The notes under the pieces are model-generated. The model was not told the DNA's origin. It searched no databases and was given only the letters and a program-made list of their open reading frames with translations. A stretch of DNA of 64,000 nt, taken from NCBI GenBank assembly GCA_029762625.1, contig JARVGI010000001.1, positions 372,001-436,000 on the forward strand. Direction: 5' to 3'. The position numbers were made by a program, and so were the translations under genes. Origin of the DNA: Methanomicrobiaceae archaeon. Its GTDB lineage: Archaea > Halobacteriota > Methanomicrobia > Methanomicrobiales > Methanomicrobiaceae. Shown here piece after piece: positions 1 through 9,233 of this stretch. How positions within the stretch are numbered: the stretch's first letter is position 1; the number at the start of each line of letters is the position of its first letter.

Positions 1-70
1 CGCATAAGCCGACTCTGAAAACAAACTCAAACCATTTTTTGGCAGTTTCCGTGGAGTGTCCAGCCCGCCC

Positions 71-355
71 TCAAACGGACCTTCCGGTTCCTCCGGGAGT
101 AAGAAGCTCCTCGATCTTTCGGATATCGATATCGTCGAAATTCGATGCGCGGAGCAGAGCCGCGACGGAAAAATCCTCGTGGAACAGCAGCTCGATCGAA
201 AGGTCATCCCTGTCAGCCCCGACGATATCCGCAAGCCGCGATGCGGCATCGATCGACCCTTCTCCAGCCGGGTCCCGGGATTCCGGAGCGCGGCCGGCCG
301 GCTCACTCCCGGACGCCTTGCCTCCCGGCACAAGAACATAAGCAGGTCTGGTCAT
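71..355 (-). CDS. Hypothetical small acidic protein
   Basis: This 94-residue ORF matches no family I recognise. It has a flexible Gly/Pro/Ser-rich N-terminal third and an acidic, probably helical second half with a sequence like DIVGADRDDLSIELLF. The ATG is preceded, about 25-32 nt upstream, by the TATA-like box ATTTAAAT at 380-387, and there is no clear Shine-Dalgarno (SD), so a leaderless mRNA is likely. It follows carB in the same direction, beyond a terminator-like hairpin, and is probably a separate transcription unit. The acidic composition fits neighbouring real proteins, but only promoter spacing and composition support coding. Confidence 0.5.
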   Translation of the reverse strand: MTRPAYVLVPGGKASGSEPAGRAPESRDPAGEGSIDAASRLADIVGADRDDLSIELLFHEDFSVAALLRASNFDDIDIRKIEELLTPGGTGRSV

Positions 356-379
356 GCGAGAGAATGAAAAATTATTATT

Positions 380-387
380 ATTTAAAT
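380..387 (-). promoter_or_regulatory. TATA-like box for the 71-355 ORF
   Basis: The self-complementary ATTTAAAT lies in a very AT-rich stretch (about 365-400), 25-32 nt before the ATG at 355. That is the usual archaeal box A spacing for a leaderless or short-leader transcript. Confidence 0.4.
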
Positions 388-414
388 TTTTTTATAAAAA
401 GAGTCTTCACGAAA

Positions 415-432
415 CCCCCTTGCAGGAGGGGG
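415..432 (-). terminator. Hairpin downstream of carB
   Basis: CCCCCT and AGGGGG form a perfect 6-bp stem around a 6-nt loop, about 10 nt past the carB stop. On the minus strand a T-rich stretch follows within about 20 nt. It is a plausible 3' end for the carAB transcript. Confidence 0.45.
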
Positions 433-442
433 ATGAAAAAAG

Positions 443-3400
443 TCAGGAATTATCGTGGTAATGCCTCAGCGGCTCGATGGTAATCTCCTGCGTGGTGATA
501 TCATCGATTGCCATGGCGGCGGCACGTGCACCCTGCATGGTGGTGATATAGGGGATGCCGTAATCCATGGTTGCCCGCATGATCTCGTAGTGGTCCTGAC
601 GGGATTTCTTTCCTGCCGGGGTGTTGACGATCAGGTTCACTTCGCCGCGGCGCATCATATCGATGACATTGGGCGAACCCTCCTGCACCTTCCTCACCAG
701 GTTGGTGGCGATGCCCGCACGGGTGAGCGCTTCCACCGTGCCGCTCGTCCCGTAGAGCGCAAGGCCGTGATCCGCGAGTTTCCGGGCGATGGGGACGATT
801 TCTTCCTTTTGCTCATCGGTAACCGAGATAAACACGTTCCCCTCCAGCGGCAGCTCGTTGTCCGCGGCGATGCACGCCTTGTAGAACGCCCTGCCGAACC
901 CGTAATCGATCCCCATGACCTCGCCGGTGCTCTTCATCTCGGGGCCGAGCACGGTATCCACGCCGGGGAGCTTGTTGAAGGGCAGAAGGACCTCCTTGAT
1001 GGCCACATGCCTGATCTCCTTCTCGACGTACCCGAGATCCTTCAACTTCCTGCCCAGCATCGTCTTCGCCGCCACCTTGGCGAGCGGAATGCCGGTCGCC
1101 TTGCTCACGAAGGGCACCGTCCGGCTTGCACGCGGGTTTGCTTCGAGGACGTAGACCACGTCGTCCTTGACCGCATACTGGATATTGATCAGCCCCGCGG
1201 TGCCGATAGCGAGGGCGAGCCTGACCGTATAGTCCCGCACGCGCCCGATGACCGAATCGGAGAGCGACTGCGGCGGGATGACACAGGCGGAATCGCCGCT
1301 GTGCACGCCTGCTTCCTCGATGTGCTCCATGATGCCGCCGATGAGCACCTCTTCCCCGTCGCATACGGCATCCACATCGATCTCGACGGCGTCCTGCAGG
1401 AACGAATCGATGAGCACCGGGTGCTGCCGGCTCACCCGCACCGCCTCCTTCATATAACTCTCCAGCTCCACCTCATCGTACACGATTTCCATCGCCCGTC
1501 CGCCGAGCACGTAACTGGGACGCACGAGGACAGGATACCCGATACTTTCGGCGATTGCCCGCGCTTCCGTTTCAGAGTATGCGGCGCTGTTGGGCGGCGT
1601 GGGGATACCCAGATCCTCGAGGATGCCGCTGAACCGGTCGCGGTCTTCGGCCATGTCCATTGCATCGGGGCTCGTTCCCAGAATGCGGGTGGCAAGACCG
1701 AGCTCGGCCAGCCTCTTTTCCAGCGGCATCGCAAGATTGACCGAGTTCTGCCCTCCAAACTGCACCATCACCCCGGCATAATGGTCTTTGCGGAGGATGT
1801 TGACCACGTCTTCGAGCTGCATCGGTTCAAAAAAGAGCCGGTCCGAGGTATCGAAATCGGTGGAGACGGTTTCCGGATTGTTGTTGACGATATGAACCTC
1901 CACCCCCTCCTCCCGCAACGCCATCACCGCGTGCACGGTGCAGTAGTCGAACTCGATGCCCTGCCCGATCCGGATGGGACCCGAGCCGAGGATGAGCACC
2001 TTCTCGTGATCCTGCGGGACAATCTCACAGGTGTCCTCCCACGTGGAATAGAAATAGGGTGTGTTTGCGGGAAATTCCGCCGCACAGGTATCCACCATCT
2101 TGTAGGTGGGCAGCCCTGCCACGGCCTCCACCTCGTCGACCGATCTGCCGGTGAGGCGTGCGATCTCCTCGGTGGAGAAACCGAGGCGTTTTGCCTTCCG
2201 GATCGTATCGGAGGCGGCGCCGGATTTCAGCACCTCTTCCATTTTCACGATGTTTTCAATCTTTTTGAGGAAAAACGGCAGGATATGGGTGAGTTCTGCA
2301 ACCTCGGCAACGGAGAACCCGGTGCGAAACGCATCGAAGAGACAGGCGAACCGCTCGTCGGTGGGGCTCGAGAGCACCATCCTGATCTCGTTCGGGCTGG
2401 AATGGGAGGAGATATCGGTGTCCAGCGACCGCATCGCCTTCATGAACGCCTCTTCGACCGTCCTTCCGATCGCCATGACCTCCCCGGTGCTCTTCATGGC
2501 GGTGGTGAGCGTCCGGTCGGCGCGGCGGAATTTGTCGAACGGCCAGCGGGGCACTTTCACCACCACGTAGTCGATGGCAGGCTCGAAGGAGGCGGGCGTG
2601 GAGCCCGTGACGCTATTGGTGATCTCGTCGAGCCGGAGCCCGATAGCGATCTTTGCCGCGACACGGGCGATCGGGTAGCCGGTGGCCTTCGATGCCAGCG
2701 CCGACGAACGCGACACCCGTGGATTCACCTCGATGACCCGGTAATCGCCGTTTCTGTAGGCAAACTGGATATTGCACCCCCCCTGCACATCCAGCGCGCG
2801 GATGATCTTGATGGCGGCGCAGCGGAGCAGCTGGAACTCGTCGTCGCGGAGCGTGAGAATGGGCGCCACCACGACGCTCTCGCCGGTATGGATCCCCATG
2901 GCATCGACATTTTCCATACCGCAGACGATGAGACAGGTGTTTGCGGAATCCCTCATCACCTCGAACTCGATCTCCTGCCACCCGAGCACACTCTCCTCAA
3001 TGAGCACCTGGTGGATCCGTGACCGCTGGAGGCCCACCTCCACGATGCGGCGCATCTCCTCAGGGCTGTGCGCAACCCCGCCGCCCGCACCGCCGAGCGT
3101 GTAGGCAGGACGGATGATCGCCGGGAGTCCCACCTGCGCGAGCGCCTCGTCGATCTGATCGATATGGTTGAGGATCATGCTCCGGGGGACCGGTTCGTAG
3201 ATCTCCTCCATGAGGGTGCGGAATTTTTCGCGGTCCTCACCCCGGTAGATCGCTTCGAGCGGGGTTCCCAGGATCTCGACCCCCGCAAGCGCCCCCATCT
3301 CCGCGAGTTCGGCGGTCAGGTTCAGGCCGGTCTGCCCGCCCATGCCGCTCAAGATTCCGTCCGGCTTTTCTTTTTCGATGATTTTTGCGATGATGTCCGC

Positions 3401-3610
3401 TTTCAGCGGCTCCACGTAGATCACGTCGGCCATCTCCGGGTCGGTCTGGATGGTTGCCGGGTTGGAGTTGACCAGCACCACCTCGACGCCCTCCTCGCGC
3501 AGCGCCCTGCACGCCTGAGAGCCGGAAAAATCGAATTCGGCAGCCTGCCCGATCTGGATCGGCCCCGATCCGATGAGCAGCACTTTCTGAATATGGGGCA
3601 GTCGGGGCAT
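443..3610 (-). CDS. carB: Carbamoyl-phosphate synthase large subunit
   Basis: This 1055-residue protein has the normal full length for CarB. It makes carbamoyl phosphate from bicarbonate, ammonia supplied by CarA, and two ATP, feeding pyrimidine and arginine synthesis. The tandem ATP-grasp halves are visible: each begins with a nucleotide-binding stretch (VLLIGSGPIQIGQ near residue 10 and VLILGSGPIRIGQ near residue 560). The C-terminal 130 residues form the MGS-like regulatory domain. The ATG overlaps the carA stop codon (TGATG), so the two subunits are translationally coupled. A hairpin follows the stop. Confidence 0.98.
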   Translation of the reverse strand: MPRLPHIQKVLLIGSGPIQIGQAAEFDFSGSQACRALREEGVEVVLVNSNPATIQTDPEMADVIYVEPLKADIIAKIIEKEKPDGILSGMGGQTGLNLTAELAEMGALAGVEILGTPLEAIYRGEDREKFRTLMEEIYEPVPRSMILNHIDQIDEALAQVGLPAIIRPAYTLGGAGGGVAHSPEEMRRIVEVGLQRSRIHQVLIEESVLGWQEIEFEVMRDSANTCLIVCGMENVDAMGIHTGESVVVAPILTLRDDEFQLLRCAAIKIIRALDVQGGCNIQFAYRNGDYRVIEVNPRVSRSSALASKATGYPIARVAAKIAIGLRLDEITNSVTGSTPASFEPAIDYVVVKVPRWPFDKFRRADRTLTTAMKSTGEVMAIGRTVEEAFMKAMRSLDTDISSHSSPNEIRMVLSSPTDERFACLFDAFRTGFSVAEVAELTHILPFFLKKIENIVKMEEVLKSGAASDTIRKAKRLGFSTEEIARLTGRSVDEVEAVAGLPTYKMVDTCAAEFPANTPYFYSTWEDTCEIVPQDHEKVLILGSGPIRIGQGIEFDYCTVHAVMALREEGVEVHIVNNNPETVSTDFDTSDRLFFEPMQLEDVVNILRKDHYAGVMVQFGGQNSVNLAMPLEKRLAELGLATRILGTSPDAMDMAEDRDRFSGILEDLGIPTPPNSAAYSETEARAIAESIGYPVLVRPSYVLGGRAMEIVYDEVELESYMKEAVRVSRQHPVLIDSFLQDAVEIDVDAVCDGEEVLIGGIMEHIEEAGVHSGDSACVIPPQSLSDSVIGRVRDYTVRLALAIGTAGLINIQYAVKDDVVYVLEANPRASRTVPFVSKATGIPLAKVAAKTMLGRKLKDLGYVEKEIRHVAIKEVLLPFNKLPGVDTVLGPEMKSTGEVMGIDYGFGRAFYKACIAADNELPLEGNVFISVTDEQKEEIVPIARKLADHGLALYGTSGTVEALTRAGIATNLVRKVQEGSPNVIDMMRRGEVNLIVNTPAGKKSRQDHYEIMRATMDYGIPYITTMQGARAAAMAIDDITTQEITIEPLRHYHDNS

Positions 3611-4665
3611 CAGGGTATCCTCCGGTAAATCATATCAAAAAACGGTTGTTCTGTTTCACGCGGTCCTCCGTGGGCCTCCGGGTGAAACTGCACGGTAATG
3701 ACGTCATGGTACCGTGAACTGAACCCTTCAAGCGATCCGTCATTGAGGTTGGTAAACGCGATTTCGCAGTCTTCCGGGAGCGTGTCGCCGTCGACCGCAA
3801 AACCGTGGTTCTGGGTGGTAATATAGATCTGCCCGCCTTTGCGGCGTACCGGCTGGTTCGAGCCGCGGTGACCGAACTTCATCTTGTAGGTCTCGGCACC
3901 GAATGCGAGGGCGGCCACCTGGTTGCCCATGCAGATGCCGTAAATCGGGATCCGGCCGAGATACCTCTTGATGCAGTCGATTGCTGCACGCGCATTGCGC
4001 GGGTCGCCGGGCCCGTTGGTGAGAAACAGCGCCTGGGGTTTGCATGCCTCAATCTCGTCGTGACGCACATCGTGAGGGAATACATACAGGTCGGCCCCGC
4101 GGCGCCGGAGGCTGAGAATCATGTTCTTCTTGATGCCCAGATCGATAACTGCAATCCTCTTGCCCTTCCCTTCGATCCGGTAGGGCTGCGTGCATGACAC
4201 CTGACTGATCAGGTCGAGATCGGTGATGGGCTGTACGTTCCGGGCGCATTCCACCGCATGGTCGCCGTTATCGTCCCCGACAATCAGCGATGCACGAAGC
4301 GTTCCGTGAAGGCGCGTCCGTATCGTCAGGCTTCTGGTATCGACCCCCGATATGCCGAACACCCCGTGATCTTCAAAATAGGATTTCATGTCGGGCGCAC
4401 CGGCAGGATAGCCGCATACTTCCCGCACCACACAGCCCATCGCCTTCACCGAGGGGCTCTGGAAGTTCTGTTCGTCCACCCCGTAATTGCCCACCAGTGG
4501 GTAGGTGAACATCAGGATCTGGCCTGCATAGGAAGGATCGGTCAATGCTTCCATATACCCGGCCATTTGTGTCGTGAACACGAGTTCCCCGGCGCAGGAC
4601 CCCTCGGCACCAAAACCCTCCCCGACACAATATTCACCATCTGCTAAACCCAGAACCGCTTTCAT
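3610..4665 (-). CDS. carA: Carbamoyl-phosphate synthase small (glutaminase) subunit
   Basis: This 351-residue protein hydrolyses glutamine and passes ammonia to CarB. The class I amidotransferase domain occupies the C-terminal half. It shows the oxyanion stretch LTNGPGDP, the nucleophile in IPIYGICMGNQ, and the catalytic His/Glu in TVQFHPEAHGGP. The N-terminal half is the CarA-specific domain that starts with ADGEYCVGEGFGA. It is the first gene of a two-gene operon. A TTAATAAA box about 30 nt upstream of the ATG suggests a very short leader. Confidence 0.98.
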   Translation of the reverse strand: MKAVLGLADGEYCVGEGFGAEGSCAGELVFTTQMAGYMEALTDPSYAGQILMFTYPLVGNYGVDEQNFQSPSVKAMGCVVREVCGYPAGAPDMKSYFEDHGVFGISGVDTRSLTIRTRLHGTLRASLIVGDDNGDHAVECARNVQPITDLDLISQVSCTQPYRIEGKGKRIAVIDLGIKKNMILSLRRRGADLYVFPHDVRHDEIEACKPQALFLTNGPGDPRNARAAIDCIKRYLGRIPIYGICMGNQVAALAFGAETYKMKFGHRGSNQPVRRKGGQIYITTQNHGFAVDGDTLPEDCEIAFTNLNDGSLEGFSSRYHDVITVQFHPEAHGGPRETEQPFFDMIYRRIP

Positions 4666-4695
4666 AAAATTACCATATTAGTTGGGAAAAGCACC

Positions 4696-4703
4696 TTTAT
4701 TAA
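4696..4703 (-). promoter_or_regulatory. TATA-like box of carAB
   Basis: TTAATAAA on the minus strand is centred about 34 nt before the carA ATG, consistent with a leader of under 10 nt. Confidence 0.45.
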
Positions 4704-4832
4704 CGATTGTAAGAGGATCATTTCGGCCGCTGCCGCCATCACCGACACGGGGAGGGGTTGTGCCGGTACGGGGTGCGTGCGGGCACCGGTGCCGAGCGAA
4801 GTATCCATGTAGATCCGGGAAGAATAGTGAGT

Positions 4833-5183
4833 ATGAGCGACCGAGTGGAAGTTGAAATCATCGGGTTTGAAGATTCTTCGTGCGGGCCGTTTCCCTGCGA
4901 CGAGACGAGGACCTGCGAACTGGAGGCATGCGCCCCCACCGAGATGCTGCTTGCGGCGTTCGAAGCCTTGCGAAAGCGCATGCAGGAACTCTACGGCGAC
5001 CGGGTGGTGCTGAAGCTCACCCTCCTCGACAATGGCATCCCCGGCTATATCGAAACGATCATCGAGGAACACCATCCTCCGCTGCCGATTGTGCTCGTCA
5101 ACGGAAACGTCACGCCGCTGGGGAGAATGTCGGTGCCCCTGCTCAGAAATGAAGTGGAAAAACACCTGCGCGAAGAAAAATGA
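4833..5183 (+). CDS. Cys-rich thioredoxin-fold-like protein, unknown function
   Basis: This is a 116-residue soluble protein. The N-terminal 30 residues carry four cysteines (SSCGPFPCDETRTCELEAC). A helix follows (APTEMLLAAFEALRKRMQELY), then a strand-rich region ending in PPLPIVLVNG, which resembles the cis-proline loop of thioredoxin-like proteins. The layout recalls the YuzD/DUF1462 type of disulfide protein, but I infer this from pattern only. The start MSDRVEVE is chosen because conservation-like content begins there; the frame is open for 25 more codons upstream. It is divergent from carA and ends 6 nt before the convergent carbonic anhydrase gene. Confidence 0.75.
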   Translation: MSDRVEVEIIGFEDSSCGPFPCDETRTCELEACAPTEMLLAAFEALRKRMQELYGDRVVLKLTLLDNGIPGYIETIIEEHHPPLPIVLVNGNVTPLGRMSVPLLRNEVEKHLREEK

Positions 5184-5188
5184 GTGAA

Positions 5189-5776
5189 CTAGAGGGTTCT
5201 GGAGACATCGCCGGTTTCCAGGTCATAGTATAGCCCGTGAAGGGCAATTGTTCCCTCTTCTTCCGCCTTTCGGATAAAATCATAGGAACGGAGATGCTCG
5301 AGCTGGACACGCATGTTTTCGATCTCGATCAGCCGTCTCTTCTCCCTGACCGCCCCGGGTGTTTTCGGATCCGGCATCTTCTCGTCGGCCAGCAACTTCA
5401 CCTCTTTTGCGTTATCCAGCCATTCCGGGATGAATACATCACCGCTGCCCGGTCCGGCGTCGAGGGCCTTCATCGCCCCGCAATCCGAATGCCCGAAGAC
5501 CACGATGTCCTGCACCTTCAGGTGCTTCACCGCATATTCGAGCACCGTGGCAAGGTTCACATCGTCCTGCGGGACAATATTGCCGATATTCCGGTGCACG
5601 AAGATCTCACCCATCTTCGCATCAACCACACGCTCAAGATTGACCCGTGAGTCCGAACAGCCGATGAAGAGCGCCGTCGGGCTCTGACCGGTCGAGAGCT
5701 TTTTGTAGTATTCACGGTCTTTTTCAAAATCGTTCGCAATGAAGCGTTTATTGCCCTCAAGGAATTTGTCGATCAT
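5189..5776 (-). CDS. Beta-class carbonic anhydrase
   Basis: This 195-residue enzyme interconverts CO2 and bicarbonate. The zinc ligands and active-site dyad are visible: CSDSR near residue 40 (Cys ligand with the Asp-Arg pair) and HSDC near residue 94-97 (His and Cys ligands). The frame is open 30 codons further upstream, but the ATG at 5776 (MIDKFLEGNKRF) has a good SD (GAGAGGTG) and matches the usual N-terminus. In a methanogen it could supply bicarbonate to the neighbouring carbamoyl-phosphate synthase or help CO2 capture; the neighbourhood only suggests this. Confidence 0.93.
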   Translation of the reverse strand: MIDKFLEGNKRFIANDFEKDREYYKKLSTGQSPTALFIGCSDSRVNLERVVDAKMGEIFVHRNIGNIVPQDDVNLATVLEYAVKHLKVQDIVVFGHSDCGAMKALDAGPGSGDVFIPEWLDNAKEVKLLADEKMPDPKTPGAVREKRRLIEIENMRVQLEHLRSYDFIRKAEEEGTIALHGLYYDLETGDVSRTL

Positions 5777-5899
5777 CACAGCACCTCTCATGCGCTGGCA
5801 ATCAACGGTGGAGAACCGATATGCCAGTTTAAAGTTGTCGGCAGAATCACGTATAGCATTTGCCATCCGTGGGTGGGTGGCGAAAAGAGTATGGATTTT

Positions 5900-7543
5900 C
5901 TATTCTTGAATCGCACCGCGATTCGCCTGTGCAACCGTGGCAGCATACCGCGCCAGCACCCCGGAGAGCCTGCGCTCCTTCGGCTTCCAGTTCCTGCGCC
6001 GCTCGGAGAGTTCCGGGGGATCGACTGCAAGATCGAGCGTGCGGCGCGAGATATCGAGGGTTATCGTGTCCCCTTCTTCGACGAGAGCAATCGGGCCGCC
6101 CACCGCGGCTTCGGGCGCCACGTGCCCGATGCAGGGGCCGCGCGTGCCCCCGGAAAACCTGCCGTCGGTCACGAGCGCCACCCTGCGGTACCCGAGCCCC
6201 ATCAAAGCCGAGGTGGGTGAGAGCATCTCGGGCATGCCGGGGCCGCCCCGCGGCCCTTCGTAGCGGATGACCACCACATCCCCTTCACGGATTTCTTGTG
6301 CCATTATCGCCTTCATTGCTGCTATTTCGCCGTCGAACACCCGTGCAGGCCCCGAATGCTCCCACATCTCGGGGAGCACGCCGGCGCTCTTGATCACGCA
6401 CCCGTCGGGGGCGAGCGACCCGCGAAGGATGCGAAGGCCGCCCGCCGCGTTCACCGGGTCGTCCACCGGGCGGATGACCATCCCGTCGGAAACAGTAGCC
6501 TCCCGCGCGATCTGCAGCGTGGTTTTTCCGGATACCGTCGGGCAGTCACCGATCAATCCTTCGAGCCGCCTGAACACCGCGGGGATGCCCCCGGCCCTGT
6601 ACAGTGCCTGCATGGAATGGGGGCCAGAAGGCTGCATATAGCAGATATGAGGCACGTCCTCACCGATACGGGTGAAATCCTCGAGATCGAGGGGCACGCC
6701 CGCCTCCTGCGCTACTGCCATCAGGTGCAGCACGGTGTTGGTCGACCCGCCCAGTGCCAGATCCACCCTGATCGCGTTTTCCAGCGACGCACGGGTGATG
6801 ATATCGCGGGAGGTTGTACCCTCTCCAAGGATCTCCAGTATCCGCTCGCCGCTTTCACGCGCAATGCGCAGTTTGGCGGCGTCAACGGCGGGGATGGCAG
6901 CACAGCCGGGAAGCGACATCCCCATGGCCTCGGTCATACAGGCCATGGTGTTTGCCGTATACAGCCCCTGGCAGCTGCCGCACCCGGGCATCGCCGCGGC
7001 CTCCAGTTCATAGAGCTCCTCCTCGGTCATCGTCCCTGCAGCCACGCATCCCACGCCTTCGAAGACATCGATGAGGGAGAGCTCGTCGCCGCCCCGGTAC
7101 CCGGGCAGCATTGCTCCTCCCGTGACCACGATGGCCGGTATAGTGCAGCGCGCCGCCGCCATGAGCATCCCGGGGACGATTTTATCGCAGGTGCACACGC
7201 AGACAATCGCGTCGAACCGGTGGGCCTCCACCATCAGCTCGATCGAATCGGCGATGGTTTCGCGGGAGGGGAGGGAATAGCGCATCCCCTCGTGGCCCAT
7301 GGCGATACCGTCGCAGATGCCGATGGTATTGAACTCGAAGGGCACGCCGCCGGCAGCGGCCACCCCTTCACGCACCTTCTCGCCGATCATCCTGAGATGA
7401 AGGTGTCCGGGGACCACATTGTTCCAGGAATTTGCGATGCCGATAAAGGGAAGATCCATTTCCCTCCGGGTGATTCCGAGCGAACGCAGCAGCGACCTGT
7501 TGGGAGCACGCTCGAACCCCAGTTTGACCACATCACTTCGCAT
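5900..7543 (-). CDS. ilvD: Dihydroxy-acid dehydratase
   Basis: This 547-residue enzyme dehydrates 2,3-dihydroxy-isovalerate (or the methylvalerate homologue) in valine, leucine and isoleucine synthesis. The Fe-S cysteines are in the expected places: [12 protein letters not shown] near residue 115 and [16 protein letters not shown] near residue 190. The family end motif region is complete. I start at the ATG ([19 protein letters not shown]); a TTG three codons earlier is possible. It appears monocistronic, between the heme operon and the carbonic anhydrase gene. Confidence 0.97.
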   Translation of the reverse strand: MRSDVVKLGFERAPNRSLLRSLGITRREMDLPFIGIANSWNNVVPGHLHLRMIGEKVREGVAAAGGVPFEFNTIGICDGIAMGHEGMRYSLPSRETIADSIELMVEAHRFDAIVCVCTCDKIVPGMLMAAARCTIPAIVVTGGAMLPGYRGGDELSLIDVFEGVGCVAAGTMTEEELYELEAAAMPGCGSCQGLYTANTMACMTEAMGMSLPGCAAIPAVDAAKLRIARESGERILEILGEGTTSRDIITRASLENAIRVDLALGGSTNTVLHLMAVAQEAGVPLDLEDFTRIGEDVPHICYMQPSGPHSMQALYRAGGIPAVFRRLEGLIGDCPTVSGKTTLQIAREATVSDGMVIRPVDDPVNAAGGLRILRGSLAPDGCVIKSAGVLPEMWEHSGPARVFDGEIAAMKAIMAQEIREGDVVVIRYEGPRGGPGMPEMLSPTSALMGLGYRRVALVTDGRFSGGTRGPCIGHVAPEAAVGGPIALVEEGDTITLDISRRTLDLAVDPPELSERRRNWKPKERRLSGVLARYAATVAQANRGAIQE

Positions 7544-7620
7544 AGGCTTCAATAGAGGAATTTACCGGAGGGCATAAATAGAAGTGGGGTGGAGGGGCGC
7601 CACCCGGCGGGCGCAGGCTC

Positions 7621-8352
7621 TCAGGGTTCCCGGTAGAGCTCGACCACGGGGCCGATGACGATGATTGCCGGCGGGCGGACATTGCGCTCCCGCGCAATCT
7701 CGGCGATCTCTCCGAGCGGTCCCGTCGTGACCTGCTGGTCGGGGCGCAGGCCCCGCTCGATGACGGCCACGGGCGTGGCCGCGTCCATGCCGTGGCTGGT
7801 GAGCTGGGAGGCGATGGCGGGGAGGTTCTTGACCCCCATGAGGATGACGAGGGTTCCCGGCGACCGGGCAAGCCATGCCCAGTCCAGTGCGGATCGCCCT
7901 TTGGTCGGGTCTTCATGGCCCGTGAGGATGGTGACCTGCGACGCGAGGGTGCGGTGGGTGACCGGAATGCCCACGCACTCGGGCACGGCGATGGCGCTGG
8001 TGATGCCGGGGACGACCTCATAGGGAATGCCTTCGGCGCGCAGCACCTCCATCTCCTCTCCGCCCCGCCCGAAGAGAAAGGGATCGCCGCCCTTCAGGCG
8101 CACGACCGACCTGCCCTCCCGGGCATACCGCACCATCAGCGCCTCGATATCCTCCTGCTCGAGGGTATGCATCCCCCCGTACTTGCCGCAGTCGATCAGT
8201 TCGGCTGTGGGCGGGAGCGTGAGCAGGACCTCCTCGCCCGGGAGCTGGTCGTAGAGGATCACATCGGCGCCGTCGATGACTTGACGCGCCCGGAAGGTGA
8301 GGAGCCCCAGCCCCCCCGGTCCGGAACCAACCAGGTAGACTCGGCCGCTCAT
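7621..8352 (-). CDS. Uroporphyrinogen-III C-methyltransferase
   Basis: This 243-residue SAM-dependent enzyme (CobA/SumT family) methylates uroporphyrinogen III at C-2 and C-7 to give precorrin-2, the branch to siroheme, cobalamin, F430 and archaeal heme. Family signatures are the N-terminal VYLVGSGPGGLGLLT, the KGGDPFLFGRGGEE block near residue 90, and the VVPGITSA stretch that follows. The start is the ATG overlapping the hemC stop as ATGA; the open frame upstream of it lies inside hemC and looks spurious. It is the last gene of the tetrapyrrole operon. Confidence 0.96.
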   Translation of the reverse strand: MSGRVYLVGSGPGGLGLLTFRARQVIDGADVILYDQLPGEEVLLTLPPTAELIDCGKYGGMHTLEQEDIEALMVRYAREGRSVVRLKGGDPFLFGRGGEEMEVLRAEGIPYEVVPGITSAIAVPECVGIPVTHRTLASQVTILTGHEDPTKGRSALDWAWLARSPGTLVILMGVKNLPAIASQLTSHGMDAATPVAVIERGLRPDQQVTTGPLGEIAEIARERNVRPPAIIVIGPVVELYREP

Positions 8353-9233
8353 TCGCTCACCCCCAGCGATACCCGGGCGTCTTCGATCAGGTCGCGGGCG
8401 ATCATCCGCAGCTTCTCTCCGACCTCGCGCGCCTCGTCGATGCGAATTCCCGCGTCCTCGATGCGCTCCCACCTCGAGCCGTCCAGCGCCAGCACCTCCG
8501 CGATGAGAAATCCAGATTCGCAGAAGATCCCCATCGGGGTAAAGCATCCGCCGCCGACCTCCTCCATCACCGCGCGTTCGATTTCCACCTCTTTGCGGGT
8601 CTGGAAATGATCGAGCGGCTCAAATTGCTCGATGCAGTCGGGATCGTCGCGGCACACCACCGCGATCGCCCCCTGGTTGGGCGAGGGGACGTACCACTGC
8701 GGGAGGAGGCGCGTGCCCGGAAGGTCGAGGCCCAGCCGCTGCATGCCCGCCTCTGCCAGCACGATGGCGTCGTACTCGCCATTTTCCATTTTTTTGAGCC
8801 GGGTGTCGACATTCCCTCGCAGATCCCGCACCTCGATGGGAAGGGGGCTCCTGAGCAGCTGCGCCCTCCTGCGGGTGCTCGAGGTCCCGACCACCCGCAC
8901 CTCCTCGAGATCGCAGGAATGCACCAGGAAATCGGCAGGGGAATCCCGTCTCAGGACCGCACAGGTACTCAGGCCATCGGGGCGGGCGGCGGGGATGTCC
9001 TTCATGCTGTGCACCGCGGCATCGATCCGCCCTTCCAGGATGGCATCGTCAAGGGCGCGCACGAAGACCCCCTGCCCCCCGATCGCGTGGAGGGGAACCC
9101 CGGTTGTGGTATCCCCGGGGGTGGTGATGAGAACCGTTTCCGTCTCGATCCCGCGGCGATCCAGATCCGCGGTCACCCGCCGGGTCTGGGCGAGCGCCAG
9201 TTTGCTCCCCCGGGTGCCGATTCTCAGAGACAT
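8349..9233 (-). CDS. hemC: Hydroxymethylbilane synthase (porphobilinogen deaminase)
   Basis: This 294-residue enzyme condenses four porphobilinogens to hydroxymethylbilane. Seen in the sequence are the N-terminal [12 protein letters not shown], the substrate-binding VHSMKDIP near residue 80, the RRRAQLL segment, and the dipyrromethane-anchoring Cys in [11 protein letters not shown] near residue 238. It overlaps hemL by 10 nt and sumT by 4 nt. The length is normal for the family. Confidence 0.97.
   Translation of the reverse strand: MSLRIGTRGSKLALAQTRRVTADLDRRGIETETVLITTPGDTTTGVPLHAIGGQGVFVRALDDAILEGRIDAAVHSMKDIPAARPDGLSTCAVLRRDSPADFLVHSCDLEEVRVVGTSSTRRRAQLLRSPLPIEVRDLRGNVDTRLKKMENGEYDAIVLAEAGMQRLGLDLPGTRLLPQWYVPSPNQGAIAVVCRDDPDCIEQFEPLDHFQTRKEVEIERAVMEEVGGGCFTPMGIFCESGFLIAEVLALDGSRWERIEDAGIRIDEAREVGEKLRMIARDLIEDARVSLGVSE

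Noticed and set aside
455-3022. 855-codon open frame on the plus strand opposite carB
   Set aside because: It is a His/Asp/Arg-rich mirror frame of carB caused by high GC content; carB has clear family motifs.
4782-4793. 12-bp perfect palindrome GGCACCGGTGCC upstream of the Cys-rich protein gene
   Set aside because: About 15 palindromes of this length are expected by chance in 64 kb, more in GC-rich DNA, and it does not sit at a clear promoter position.
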